A stretch of 64,000 nucleotides of DNA from Anaerolineae bacterium (lineage in GTDB: Bacteria; Chloroflexota; Anaerolineae; Aggregatilineales; J027), in assembly GCA_021463865.1 (NCBI GenBank), contig JAJTXY010000008.1, positions 150,451-214,450 of the forward strand. Direction: 5' to 3'. The notes beneath the pieces were generated by a model. That model searched no databases, was not told the origin of the DNA, and was given only the letters and a program-made list of their open reading frames with translations. Made by a program: the position numbers and the translations under genes. Positions 33,377-43,200 of the stretch are shown here, piece by piece; the stretch's first letter is position 1; the number at the start of each line of letters is the position of its first letter.

Positions 33377-34426
33377 ATGTCGCTGGTCACTGCCCTCCAA
33401 CAAGAAGCCGTCCGCCTCGGTTTTAATCGCATTGGTATCACCTCAGCCCACCCATCCCCCACTTTAAATGCTTATTTGAAATGGGTCGAAACACAGCAAT
33501 ATGGTGAAATGGGGTATCTGGCACGCCCTGATCGTGTTGCCCGTCGCCAAGATTTATCCGTGATTCTGCCCCAAGTGCGCTCGCTGATTATCGTCGCGCT
33601 GGATTATTCGACTTTGCAAACACCTAGCGATTTGCTCAAAGACCCGATGCGAGGGCGGATTTCCAATTATGCGTGGGGTGTGGATTATCATGAAATCATG
33701 ACACCGCGCTTGGAACAGTTAGCGGGGTGGCTACGTGCCCAACTTCCACCCGATGAGGCGATGCAGTGGCGGGTATATGTGGATACCGGGCCGATTTTGG
33801 AGCGCAGTCACGCCCAACAAGCCGGATTAGGGTTTATCGGCAAAAACACCATGTTAATTCACCCCCGCGCCGGGTCGCATTTTTTCCTCGGCGAAATCCT
33901 GACCACCTTTGCATTTGATGAATATGCCACACCTCACCGCGAGACGATGTGTGGCAGTTGCACCAGCTGTCTGAATGCCTGCCCGACTAAGGCTTTTCCA
34001 CAGCCCTATGTTTTGGATGCCCGCAAGTGTATCAGCTATCTGACCATCGAACTGAAAAACGCCATCCCCATTGGTCTGCGTCCACAAATGGGCAATTGGG
34101 TGTATGGCTGCGATGTCTGTCAGCAGGTATGCCCTTGGAATCGTTTTGCCGTCCAGACCGTTGAAACGGATTTTTTTCCTGCCACGTCTGACCAAATGGC
34201 CCCGCCACTAATGGAACTATTGACCCTAACCGATGAAACGTTCCGGGAAAGGTTTGCCCCATCGCCCATTATGCGGATTGGTAGGGCGCGACTGGTGCGG
34301 AATGCGTGTGTGGCGGCTGGCAATTCGGGGCAGGGTGAATTTTTGGGGGCGCTGCGGGGTCTCACTGAGCACGACGAATCGCCATTGGTACGCGAACATG
34401 CGGCATGGGCAATTCGACAATTATAA
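33377..34426 (+). CDS. queG: Epoxyqueuosine reductase
   Basis: A 349-residue enzyme of the last step of queuosine-tRNA synthesis; family members use cobalamin and two 4Fe-4S clusters. Ferredoxin-like motifs CGSCTSCLNACPTKAF and CDVCQQVCPWN are complete. The N-terminus (EAVRLGFNRIGITSA) and YVDTGPILERSHAQQAGLGFIGKNTMLI match the family. The C-terminal HEAT-like helix pair is short. Cytosolic. No other queuosine genes are visible in the window. Confidence 0.95.
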   Translation: MSLVTALQQEAVRLGFNRIGITSAHPSPTLNAYLKWVETQQYGEMGYLARPDRVARRQDLSVILPQVRSLIIVALDYSTLQTPSDLLKDPMRGRISNYAWGVDYHEIMTPRLEQLAGWLRAQLPPDEAMQWRVYVDTGPILERSHAQQAGLGFIGKNTMLIHPRAGSHFFLGEILTTFAFDEYATPHRETMCGSCTSCLNACPTKAFPQPYVLDARKCISYLTIELKNAIPIGLRPQMGNWVYGCDVCQQVCPWNRFAVQTVETDFFPATSDQMAPPLMELLTLTDETFRERFAPSPIMRIGRARLVRNACVAAGNSGQGEFLGALRGLTEHDESPLVREHAAWAIRQL

Positions 34427-34431
34427 ATGCC

Positions 34432-34459
34432 TTGCACCAAAGCAAGCCTTGTGTATAAT
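34432..34459 (+). promoter_or_regulatory. Promoter of the secreted toroid-protein gene
   Basis: TTGCAC, a 16-nt spacer and TATAAT (34454-34459). Predicted start near 34466 gives a 5' UTR of about 125 nt. Confidence 0.6.
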
Positions 34460-34463
34460 CGTG

Positions 34464-34492
34464 CATAGTTTCACATAGATTTGCATAGATTT
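34464..34492. repeat. Three CATAG direct repeats phased at 10 bp (possible operator)
   Basis: CATAG at 34464, 34474 and 34484, the last two extended to CATAGATTT. One helical turn apart and overlapping the predicted transcription start, as expected for a regulator bound on one DNA face. Confidence 0.5.
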
Positions 34493-34561
34493 TGGCGATT
34501 TATGTCACTAGGCCAGTAATCCAAAGGCTGTAAAATCGCCCAGCAGCAAAAGGCCTATGCA
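34482..34561 (+). promoter_or_regulatory. Structured 5' UTR with alternative helices
   Basis: TGCATAG/CTATGCA (34482-34488 with 34555-34561) encloses GGCGATTT/AAATCGCC (34494-34501 with 34533-34540). TAGGCC (34509-34514) can instead pair with GGCCTA (34552-34557), which would break the outer helix. No known riboswitch consensus recognised. Confidence 0.4.
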
Positions 34562-34591
34562 CTATACACTCAAGAAAGGTCACAGAATTTC

Positions 34592-35914
34592 ATGCGTAAG
34601 ATTGCCCTGATGATTTTGGTCGTTTTGTTGATGGCTGTCCCGACGATGGGCAGTGTTCAGGCGCAAGGCGGCGACCCAGCCGTTATAACAGGTGAATATT
34701 TAAAGAGTCAACAACTCGAAAATGGCAGTTGGGAAAATGATCTCAACGCTACTGCGATGGCTATTATCAGCCTCTCAGTATTGGGTGAAGATACCAGTGC
34801 AGCGCTGGCATGGATGGAAAGCGAAGTCGTGGCGCTCGTTTCTGCCGAAGAACCCCCAAATGTGGATACTGCGGCGACGATTCTCATCGCAGTGGCAGAG
34901 ACAGGTGGCGATGTCACAACCTTTGCTGAAGGGCAGTTGCTGGCTACTTTTACTGAAACTTTGATGCAATCACGCGGCGAAGACATCACCGAACTATGCT
35001 TTGGGCTAGTCGCCCTACCAGCATTGGGCCAAGAATTCCCCTCAACCGCGATTATGGGCTTGGGGATGCTGCAAAATGAAGATGGCGGCTATGGTACTCC
35101 CGAAGAACAACCTACTGGTGAAACTGATGCCACCGAAGAACCCACCACTGACGCCGTTAGCGCCTCAAGTGTCGAAGATACGGCAGTTTGCGCTCAGGTA
35201 TTGGCTGCCGCTGGTGAAACCGACACACTTGCCAAAGCCCTCGAATATTTGAAGGCCAATCAAAAAGAAGACGGCGGTTGGGCCTTTAGCTTTACCGATG
35301 CAGGGACTTCTGATCCATTCGCAACGGCTATGGTCATTCAAACCCTGTTAACCGCTGGTGAAGACCTTGCCAACTGGGGCAATCCCGAAAATACTTTGTT
35401 CGGCTTCATTAATTTTGAAACCGGTGAAGTCACGTTTGGGGATGGCAGCATTCCCGTCGCTAACATCATGTCCACAGCGTTAGCCGTACAGGTCTTCCGG
35501 GGTGTGGTGTGGACTGATCTCGGTGCCGGGTTGCCAACCAGTGATGGTGGCGGGGCCAGCGATGGTGGGGATACAGCATCTGCTGAAGAAGGCCCGGCCC
35601 TTGACCCCAACTGGGCAGTCGTAGCAGGTGGTTTTGGTATGGCTGAACTGGACACCGCCGATGATTTCTTGGTGACGGTGGTTGATCCCTTCAACGGCGA
35701 TGAACTATTCGGTGTACAAATCATCAACTGGACGGCGGAATATACCTACACCCCCTTCCTGATTGAACAATTTATGACTGCCGATGTGCTGCTGTGGCTG
35801 GCTGACCATGAACCCGATTTCTGGACGAACCTATCCGATGTGGCGATTGGTCTGCTGCCCGCCGATGTGTTGGCCCAACTGCCCGAAGACGTGCAGGCGC
35901 GTGCTGGAAATTAA
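34592..35914 (+). CDS. Secreted prenyltransferase/squalene-cyclase-repeat (alpha/alpha-toroid) protein
   Basis: A 440-residue protein with a signal peptide (ALMILVVLLMAVPTMGSVQAQ). Repeats of the toroid type are clear: YLKSQQLENGSWENDLNATAMAIISL near residue 30, LQNEDGGYGTPEEQ near 160 and YLKANQKEDGGWAFSF near 220, with an acidic Thr/Glu linker between. The catalytic DxDD of squalene cyclases was not found. A Ser/Gly-rich linker precedes a C-terminal domain of about 110 residues. Animal cobalamin carriers share this fold, and a heme/cobalamin-type ABC transporter follows, so a ligand-binding role is possible. Confidence 0.78.
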   Translation: MRKIALMILVVLLMAVPTMGSVQAQGGDPAVITGEYLKSQQLENGSWENDLNATAMAIISLSVLGEDTSAALAWMESEVVALVSAEEPPNVDTAATILIAVAETGGDVTTFAEGQLLATFTETLMQSRGEDITELCFGLVALPALGQEFPSTAIMGLGMLQNEDGGYGTPEEQPTGETDATEEPTTDAVSASSVEDTAVCAQVLAAAGETDTLAKALEYLKANQKEDGGWAFSFTDAGTSDPFATAMVIQTLLTAGEDLANWGNPENTLFGFINFETGEVTFGDGSIPVANIMSTALAVQVFRGVVWTDLGAGLPTSDGGGASDGGDTASAEEGPALDPNWAVVAGGFGMAELDTADDFLVTVVDPFNGDELFGVQIINWTAEYTYTPFLIEQFMTADVLLWLADHEPDFWTNLSDVAIGLLPADVLAQLPEDVQARAGN

Positions 35915-35960
35915 TTGACATTTGATACTCACACCGCTCAATATGGCAGGTGTAAAATCG

Positions 35961-35993
35961 TAGGGGTGGGGTAAAATAACCACCCCTATTTTG
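35961..35993 (+). terminator. Terminator after the toroid-protein gene
   Basis: TAGGGGTGG and CCACCCCTA form a 9-bp stem followed by TTTTG, separating this gene from the transporter operon. Confidence 0.8.
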
Positions 35994-36027
35994 TGTAGAG
36001 GCAAACCCATTCTTTGAGGAAAAAGCC

Positions 36028-37305
36028 ATGATACGCCAATTAAAACTTCGCCATTGGTTGCTGATGGTGATGGCGCTTTCACTGTTGGTGTTCACCCATC
36101 CCCTTCAACATTCCCAAGCCCAAGATGGCGGTACAACCTTTCCTATTACGATTACCGATGCTACGGGCAACGACGTAACCATTGAATCCATTGATGCCAT
36201 TGCATCCGGCAGCGGTGATGTAACGGAAATTATTGCTGCGCTGGGATTTGAGGATAATTTGGTCGGGATTGACATTAGCTCGACCTATCCCGAAGGTTTG
36301 TTAGATCGCATCCCTGAGATTGGCTTTGCACGGCGCTTGGCGGTTGAACCGATTGCGGCAGTGAATCCAACTGTCTTTTTCTGCACCGAAACATGCAGTC
36401 CGGCCAGCGTATTTGACCAACTCCGTGCCCTCAATATCCCGGTGGTCATCATTCCCGATAATTCCGAAAGCGGCATTGAACTGCCCCTCGAAAAAATCAC
36501 AATGGTCGCGGCGGCGCTCGGCGTTCCCGAACAAGGTGAAGCGCTACGAACGCAAGTCGCCCGTGAAATCGAGTGGGCCAAGACCGCCGTTGCCAATGTC
36601 ACTGAAGAACCCACGATTTTGTTCCTCTATGTACGAGGGCGAACCCTACAATTGGTCTCCGGCACCAACACTCCCGCCTATGATCTAATTGCAACAGTAG
36701 ATGGTATTGATGTAGGTGCGGCGGCAGGTGTGGTGGGTTATATGCCGTTGAGTGCCGAAGTCATGTTAAACGCCTATCCTGAGTATATTGTGATGTTTCA
36801 AGGCAGTGTAGACAGTGCGGGTGGGTTGGATAAGGTCAGAGAACTACCCGGCGTTGGGGATACTCCGGCGGCCCAAAACGACCACATTCTCGTGTTTGAT
36901 GACCAATTTATTCTCGGCATGTCTACCCGCACCGGATTAGCGGCCCTCGCCTTAGCCGCCCAAGTGCATCCAACGATGACGTGGGAAACGGAAGTCGCCT
37001 ATCCCTACAGCTACACCGACGCAACAGGCACGAAAATTTCTGTAGAATCCCCGGTATCGGTTTATGCGACTGATGAAACTCTATTGGCAACGGTGCAAGA
37101 ACTTGGCTTCCATACCGAACTAGTAGATACCCCCGTCGAAGGCAGTCTGATTATCGCTAACCAGTCGGCCGATTGGGCCAATTGGCGCGAGGCGGGCTAT
37201 ACGATAGTCGTGGTCAATGATACAGCGGATATTCCCGAAATTGCGGCGGCGTTGGGGGTACCGGGTCGTGGGGAGGCCCTCATCGCACGAAAGGCCGCCA
37301 ATTGA
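36028..37305 (+). CDS. hmuT: Heme ABC transporter substrate-binding protein with partial C-terminal duplication
   Basis: A 425-residue protein with a signal peptide ending near HSQAQDGG. The type III periplasmic-binding core has GDVTEIIAALGFEDNLVGIDISSTYPEG and IPEIGFARRLAVEPIAA, which match HmuT/ChuT-type heme-binding proteins; a cobalamin or siderophore ligand is less likely but possible. After about residue 325 a second, shortened copy of N-terminal elements appears (TDATGTKISVES, EIAAALGVPGRGEAL). GAGGAAAA precedes the ATG. First gene of a three-gene transporter operon; the stop overlaps hmuU. Confidence 0.82.
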   Translation: MIRQLKLRHWLLMVMALSLLVFTHPLQHSQAQDGGTTFPITITDATGNDVTIESIDAIASGSGDVTEIIAALGFEDNLVGIDISSTYPEGLLDRIPEIGFARRLAVEPIAAVNPTVFFCTETCSPASVFDQLRALNIPVVIIPDNSESGIELPLEKITMVAAALGVPEQGEALRTQVAREIEWAKTAVANVTEEPTILFLYVRGRTLQLVSGTNTPAYDLIATVDGIDVGAAAGVVGYMPLSAEVMLNAYPEYIVMFQGSVDSAGGLDKVRELPGVGDTPAAQNDHILVFDDQFILGMSTRTGLAALALAAQVHPTMTWETEVAYPYSYTDATGTKISVESPVSVYATDETLLATVQELGFHTELVDTPVEGSLIIANQSADWANWREAGYTIVVVNDTADIPEIAAALGVPGRGEALIARKAAN

Positions 37306-38453
37306 TTGGGAAACTTGCCGTCTGGCAGGCGACAACTCAGCGTTACAGCCGCCTGTTCCCTGTCCGAATTGCCCTTTTGCTGGTGCTGCTGATGATCTTG
37401 GTATTTATCAGTCTCAGCGCGGTCAGTACCGGGGCAGTCAGCATTCAACGAGATGTCGTTTTTAAAGTGTCGATAGATGCGATTGCCGAAAAGCTACATC
37501 TCGATTATGACAGCAGTCTGGATTATACGGCGCGATGCCTCCCCGGTCAGTCATGTGTCCAGCGTGACGCGGCGCTGATTCGAGAAATCCGCTGGCCGCG
37601 TGTGATTATGGCGGGGCTGGTAGGAGCGAGTCTGGCGATTGCGGGGACGGCATTGCAGGGCGCGTTACGCAACCCACTGGCTGACCCCGGTTTGATTGGC
37701 GCTTCGAGTGGGGCGGCGGTTGGCGCAGTGACGGCGATTTTGTTGGGAGTCAATATTGGGGACGTACTCCATTCCGACGCTCCGGCATTGGCACGGCTGA
37801 CACAATCGCTGTTTGCTTTTGCTGCGGCGCTCATCACCACTTTCGGGGTGTTTCGATTGGCCCGCTGGCAAGGACGCACCGACAGCACGAGCCTGCTGCT
37901 GATAGGGTTAGCCATCAATACAATGGCAAGTGCCTATATCGGAATGGCGACCTTTATCAGCGACATCCGCGAAGTCAACGATATTGTGTTTTGGACGTTA
38001 GGTAGTTTTGCGGAGATCTTCTGGCGCGATGTGTATGTGGTCGTGCCCTTTACGGTGCTGAGTGTGGTGATTTTGCCGTTCCTCGCCCGTCAACTCAATC
38101 TTATGACGTTGGGAGAGGCTGAAGCGCAACACTTGGGAGTCAATGCCGAACGACTGCGCGTGATTTGTGTGGCATTGGCGGCGATCACAGTGGGGGTCTC
38201 GGTGGCCTTTGCCGGGATTATTGGATTTGTGGGATTGGTTGTGCCGCATCTCATCCGATTTTTTACCGGGCCAGATCATCGCATTGTATTGCCTGCTAGT
38301 GTATTGACGGGGGCGATTTTGATGATCGCGGCGGATTTGTGGGCACGTACCGTCGCCGTCCCAACCGAAGTGCCTGTGGGTATTGTCACGGCCTTGTTTG
38401 GGGGGCCAGTATTCCTTGTGTTGATTATTTTGAGTCGGCGGGGTAGAAGTTAA
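37302..38453 (+). CDS. hmuU: Heme/iron-type ABC transporter permease
   Basis: A 383-residue FecCD/BtuC-family permease with about ten membrane helices. RWPRVIMAGLVGASLAIAGTALQGALRNPLADPGLIGASSGA is the family signature, with the DPGLIG variant common in heme importers. GFVGLVVPHLIRFFTGPDHR is the ATPase-coupling loop. Start overlaps the hmuT stop by ATGA-type coupling, and its stop is coupled to the ATPase ATG. Works with HmuT and HmuV. Confidence 0.9.
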   Translation: MIGKLAVWQATTQRYSRLFPVRIALLLVLLMILVFISLSAVSTGAVSIQRDVVFKVSIDAIAEKLHLDYDSSLDYTARCLPGQSCVQRDAALIREIRWPRVIMAGLVGASLAIAGTALQGALRNPLADPGLIGASSGAAVGAVTAILLGVNIGDVLHSDAPALARLTQSLFAFAAALITTFGVFRLARWQGRTDSTSLLLIGLAINTMASAYIGMATFISDIREVNDIVFWTLGSFAEIFWRDVYVVVPFTVLSVVILPFLARQLNLMTLGEAEAQHLGVNAERLRVICVALAAITVGVSVAFAGIIGFVGLVVPHLIRFFTGPDHRIVLPASVLTGAILMIAADLWARTVAVPTEVPVGIVTALFGGPVFLVLIILSRRGRS

Positions 38454-39319
38454 TGCTGAATCATCTGGATGCCCAACATCTGCATTATCACATCGGCAAA
38501 GCGACGTTGGTGGGGGATATATCCCTGCAAGTGAACGGCGGCGAAATCTTAGCCATCGTTGGGCCAAACGGCGCAGGCAAGACGACCCTGCTAAAACTAT
38601 TGGCAGGTGATTTGCATCCCCAATCCGGTCAGGTACTGCTGAACGGTCATCCACTGCATCATCACAAACCGCTGGAACTAGCCCGCCACCGTGCGGTCAT
38701 GCCCCAACAGGCCAGCGTTAGCCTCGATTTTACGGCCTATGAGGTCGCCTTGATGGGACGCCATCCACATATTCGTGGTTCGGAAACCCGTGAAGACCAC
38801 CACATTGTCGAAGAAGCCCTACATCGGACCGAGGTGCTGCACCTACGTGAGCAACTCTATGCCACCCTCTCCGGTGGCGAAAAAGCACGGGTGACACTAG
38901 CACGGGTCTTAGCCCAACAGACGCCAATTTTGCTACTGGATGAGCCAACCAGCACACTCGATTTGCGACATCAGCATATGACCATGCAGATTATGCGGGA
39001 ACGGGCCAAAGCTGGCGTGGCAGTCGTCGCGGTGCTGCATGATCTCAACTTAGCCGCCATGTATGCTGATCGCATCGGTATGATTCATAATGGGCAGTTG
39101 GAATTTATCGGCACGCCCGACGAAGTGCTGACGGCAGCCAATATCCATGCTGTATTTGGGTTGGCGGTTGAAGTCTTAGCGCACCCCACCCATCAGTGTC
39201 CGCTCATTGTGCCTCTTGCCACCAATGGGCACGTCGCTACGCCACCAGAAATTGGCGCATCCGCTGGCAGAAAAGTGCTGGCTGATCAAAGAGTGACAAG
39301 TGCCCCGCATTTGGGATGA
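38453..39319 (+). CDS. hmuV: Heme ABC transporter ATP-binding protein
   Basis: A 288-residue ABC ATPase. Walker A GPNGAGKTT, Q-loop VMPQQAS, signature LSGGEKARVTLARVLAQ, Walker B ILLLDEPTST and switch His in VLHDLNL are intact. The family usually ends soon after the HPTHQCPLIVPL block. Here about 30 residues continue to the stop, encoded within an 83-nt overlap with the convergent alpha/beta hydrolase gene. Stop-codon loss extending the protein is a likely explanation. Confidence 0.9.
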   Translation: MLNHLDAQHLHYHIGKATLVGDISLQVNGGEILAIVGPNGAGKTTLLKLLAGDLHPQSGQVLLNGHPLHHHKPLELARHRAVMPQQASVSLDFTAYEVALMGRHPHIRGSETREDHHIVEEALHRTEVLHLREQLYATLSGGEKARVTLARVLAQQTPILLLDEPTSTLDLRHQHMTMQIMRERAKAGVAVVAVLHDLNLAAMYADRIGMIHNGQLEFIGTPDEVLTAANIHAVFGLAVEVLAHPTHQCPLIVPLATNGHVATPPEIGASAGRKVLADQRVTSAPHLG

Positions 39320-40109
39320 TATGCACTTCGGCCTGTGGAATTAGTTCCCGCAATTGATTGACGCGGTAATCCGGCAGCAGCACATCATTATCGCCAATCA
39401 ACATCAGCGTGGGTGCGGCGATCCGCTGCAAATACTCCTCCAAATTATGGAAGATAAACAGAAACCGGATGGACTGCTCCATCACATATACGCGGCTTCG
39501 CATATGATGATCAATCAGTTCGTCCGAAAGCTGTGTGTGGTCATAAGGGACTTTCCACGACTTGAGAATATTCTTCAAAAAAATCCGCTTTACATCCGAC
39601 CCTTTCGGGAAATAATCCGCCAGCAGCCCCACACCGGGCAGGGTTAACGGCGCGATATGCAGCACCGCTGATTTCGGCATTTTTACTGCCAACCTAGTAT
39701 TCCCCAACAAACCTTTGGGCACAGGCGTATCATACAAAATCAACTTCGACACATAGTCGGGGTGAATCGCTGCCAAGCGTGCTGAAATAATGCCGCCGAG
39801 CGAATGGCCGACCAGCGTAACGGGCTTGATATTGAGGTAATTGATGAAATCCAAATAAAGTTGGATATGCTTGGTTGGGTCATAGCCCCACCACGGCTTG
39901 GAGCTTTCGCCATAACCCAAGAGGTCAATGGCAATGATACGATAATCGGCTTCAAATTCTTCGATGAGAGGTCGCCAAAAATAGGCGCTGTTTTCCGCCA
40001 AGCCGTGCAGCAGAACCAACGGCGGGCCGTCACGTCGTCCACATTCCCGATACCCAAGGGTTGCCTTCCCTATTTCAACCGTTCGGACAGGGGGATCATA
40101 TTGAAGCAT
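39237..40109 (-). CDS. Alpha/beta hydrolase
   Basis: A 290-residue protein. LLHGLAENSAYFWRPLI is the oxyanion region, IDLLGYGESSKP follows strand 4, GHSLGGI is the nucleophile elbow, GDNDVLLPD holds the acid and NAGHLSLFDQP the catalytic His. The track start is TTG 40136; GGGAG lies upstream of ATG 40109 (MLQYDPP), which is preferred. The 3' 83 nt overlap hmuV on the other strand. Substrate unknown; it sits alone downstream of pbp1A on the same strand. Confidence 0.87.
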   Translation of the reverse strand: MLQYDPPVRTVEIGKATLGYRECGRRDGPPLVLLHGLAENSAYFWRPLIEEFEADYRIIAIDLLGYGESSKPWWGYDPTKHIQLYLDFINYLNIKPVTLVGHSLGGIISARLAAIHPDYVSKLILYDTPVPKGLLGNTRLAVKMPKSAVLHIAPLTLPGVGLLADYFPKGSDVKRIFLKNILKSWKVPYDHTQLSDELIDHHMRSRVYVMEQSIRFLFIFHNLEEYLQRIAAPTLMLIGDNDVLLPDYRVNQLRELIPQAEVHIIPNAGHLSLFDQPALFCQRMRQFLVA

Positions 40110-40215
40110 GGGTGATTCGCTCTCCCGATAGATCAAAGAGCACTGTCGAAATATTAGCGAAGCCTCAATATACCATAACTCTGTTGGAGCTTGAAAGATT
40201 TAACTGGGATTTAAA

Positions 40216-40253
40216 GGAGGAGGATTGCTTCAATCTTCAACCCTCCTGCTCCA
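40216..40253 (-). terminator. Probable terminator of the PBP gene
   Basis: AGGAGG/CCTCCT stem (minus strand) with a purine-rich loop, then CCTTTAAAT, directly after the PBP stop. The T-run is weak. Confidence 0.4.
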
Positions 40254-40263
40254 AAAAGTCGTT

Positions 40264-43200
40264 TTAGCCGCCGGGGGTGGTCAAGATAAAGGGCACAGAC
40301 GGAGAGATATATTCCTGATCCCCATAGACCACCAAGCGCAGTTGATATTCGCCGGGGGGTAGGGCCTCTGCCATAAACGTTTCCAAATAGGACGGCGTGG
40401 TATATTGCTCAGGGTGGGTGCTGCCCAATGTTGTCCAAGCGGTGAAGGGGCCGCCAATCACATCAATCTTGTAGTAAACAAAATTGATTCCCGGTGGAGT
40501 AAAAGCCACCCCATAAATCGGGATATTGCCGCTGAGGACTTCACCCGGCGCTGGGGACGTGATATAACCCGTCGCTGTCCACGGGCCGCCACTGTTTACA
40601 GGCGCAGAAGCAACCAGCGTTTCTGGGATACAAGCATACATGGGCAAAATCGGGTGTCCACTTGACGCAGCATAGGTTTGTGCTCCGCGTGCAGCGGACG
40701 TATTACCCGGTGGCATGATAAACGCCTGTTCAACTGCATCCGGCACTTGACCCAGAATTTCGACGGGTATCATGCAATATTTGGGGAGCGCGGGAGCATC
40801 GGGATGCTGGGCCATCAAGATATTTTGCTGGTCAGGCGAGAGAGGGCGCACCCACACCCGCACAATCCCCGGTTCGATTTCGATCAACTGTGGGCCAAAT
40901 TCCGAACGCGGAACAGGGGTTATGACGTTTTGCGGATAGGGGACAAGGCCGCCGTTACCATCCGGCAGATAAGGCGCTCCGTCAATATACCATTCAGTGC
41001 GATAGGCGGGACAATCAAAGGCAGGGTCACGCATCTGACGCACATCACAAATGCGCTGTTGTGAAACACCCCCCGGCACAGGCAGGGTACTCGGCGGGAA
41101 GGAATAGGCCGCATAAATCCCCAGCATAGTATCGTTCCAGATGGGGGCCGCGCCTTGAATCCCCGAAATGTTCCGCATGGGGCGGCTGTCGCTGTTACCC
41201 GACCAGACCCCTACAGCCAGATCATGGGTATAACCCACCGTCCAGTTATCTTTATAGTCGTTGGTCGTTCCCGTTTTGACGGAGGTCAGCAAATTACCCG
41301 TATTGAGTGGGCTGTTGGAGCCAAAGGCAGGGCTGCGGGCGTTGTTGTCGGACAAAATATCGCTGATGATAAAAGCGATACGCTCATCCAAAACGGGTTG
41401 GGGATTGGGGCCATTGTGGATACTGTTGCCCGTTTCCGTACCCGATGGGCAGCCCTCTTCATATTCATAGAGGATGTTGCCTTTTTTATCTAAGACACAG
41501 CGAATCGTGGTCGGTTTGACATATTTGCCGCCGCGTGCAAAGGTGGCATACCCATTAGTTAACTCCATCAAGGTAATATCACCCCCACCAAGTGTTAGGG
41601 ACAAGCCATATTGTGAGGCGTCTTGGCTGAGGCTTTCGACCCCAAAGCGGTGCATAAATTGGAGCAGATAGTCCACGCCCACTTTTTCCAATGTCATGAC
41701 CGCCGGAATGTTATAGGAATTTGCAAGGGTATCCCTTACGCGCTGCGGGCCATGAAAACGACCATCATAATTCGCAGGCACATAGGTGGCCTGACCGGGG
41801 ATGCCAAATTGCACGGGCGCATCCCAGATGATCGTTCCGGCTGTCCAACCTTGTTCCATCGCGGCAGCATAGGTAAAGGCCTTCATGGTACTTCCCGGCT
41901 GACGCAGTGAAATCGCCACATTCACCCGGCCATCAATCGAATCGTCGTTATAGTCTACACTCCCGACCATCGCCATAATTTCGCCGGAGGGGGGGTGAAT
42001 GACCACCACCGCTGAATTGGTCAAATCATGGGCGTCCCGCACTTCAGCGACACGGCGTGTTACCGAGTCTTGGGCGATTTGCTGAAACTGCTGATTCAGG
42101 GTGGTATAGACACGCAAACCGCCATTGTTAATCAGGTCAGGTGAGTAGCCTAAATCGGTCAGCAACGTTTCGAGTTCGTCCTGTGCATAGATCACAAAAT
42201 GTGGAGCGGTGTCCAGCGGAATATCAGGGCTGGCGAAAACGAGTGTCTGCTGCTTGGCGTCGTCAGCTTCTTGTTGGGTGATGTACCCCTCCTGCACCAT
42301 CAAGTCCAAGACCAACTGCTGGCGTTCCATCACACGCTGCTGCACAAGGGGGTCGGGATTGAGCGGGTCTAGGAGGCTGGGGGATTGGGGCAGTGCCGCC
42401 AACAACGCCGCCTCGTTGAGATTTAATTCTTTGGCCGACTTACCAAAATACACCTGTGAGGCCGCCTCTACCCCATAGGCCAGATTGCCGTAATAAATCT
42501 GGTTGAGGTAGAGTTCCATAATCTCATCTTTGGAGAGTTTCCGGTTGAGCACAATCGCCAGCATCGCCTCATCCATTTTGCGGCTAATGGTCTGTTCTTG
42601 ACGATATTCGGGGTCAAAGACGACATTCCGTACCAATTGTTGACTGATGGTACTCGCCCCGGAGACAACCTGCCCTTCACGCAGATAATCGCGCATCGAG
42701 CGCATAATACTGGGGATATCTACCCCAATATTGTCATAAAAGGTATCGTCCTCAACTGAGACCGTTGCCCAAATCATATAGTCGGGAATTTCATCAAGGC
42801 CAATTCGCTTGCGGCGTCCTTGACCAAACACCTCGTAAATCTGGTTGCCATCACGGTCATAGATGTAGGTCGTCTCAAAATTGGTTGGGTTGGTCGGGTC
42901 ATCAAGATTATTGAGTTCACGCTCCAGATCGCCAATACGGTCTTCGACACGGCTGGAATAGGCGCTGTAAACAAAAAACAGGCCAATGACGCTGGTGATC
43001 GCAAAGACCCCCACCACGCCAAAACAGCCCAATAAGCAGTTCGGGTTTAGACAGCCCTTGCGTTGTTTGCCATTTTGCCTGCGCCAATTACGGGCAGCAG
43101 AAACACGTGAGGGGCGAGCGGGTGGATTACCCGGATATTGCTGGGGGGCTTGCTGCACAAATTGAGGCCGACCTTCGGGGGGGATTTGCGTAGGAATCGA

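Noticed and set aside
34464-34591. Cobalamin riboswitch before the toroid protein
   Set aside because: No conserved B12-box sequence or other core motif found; kept as an unassigned structured leader.
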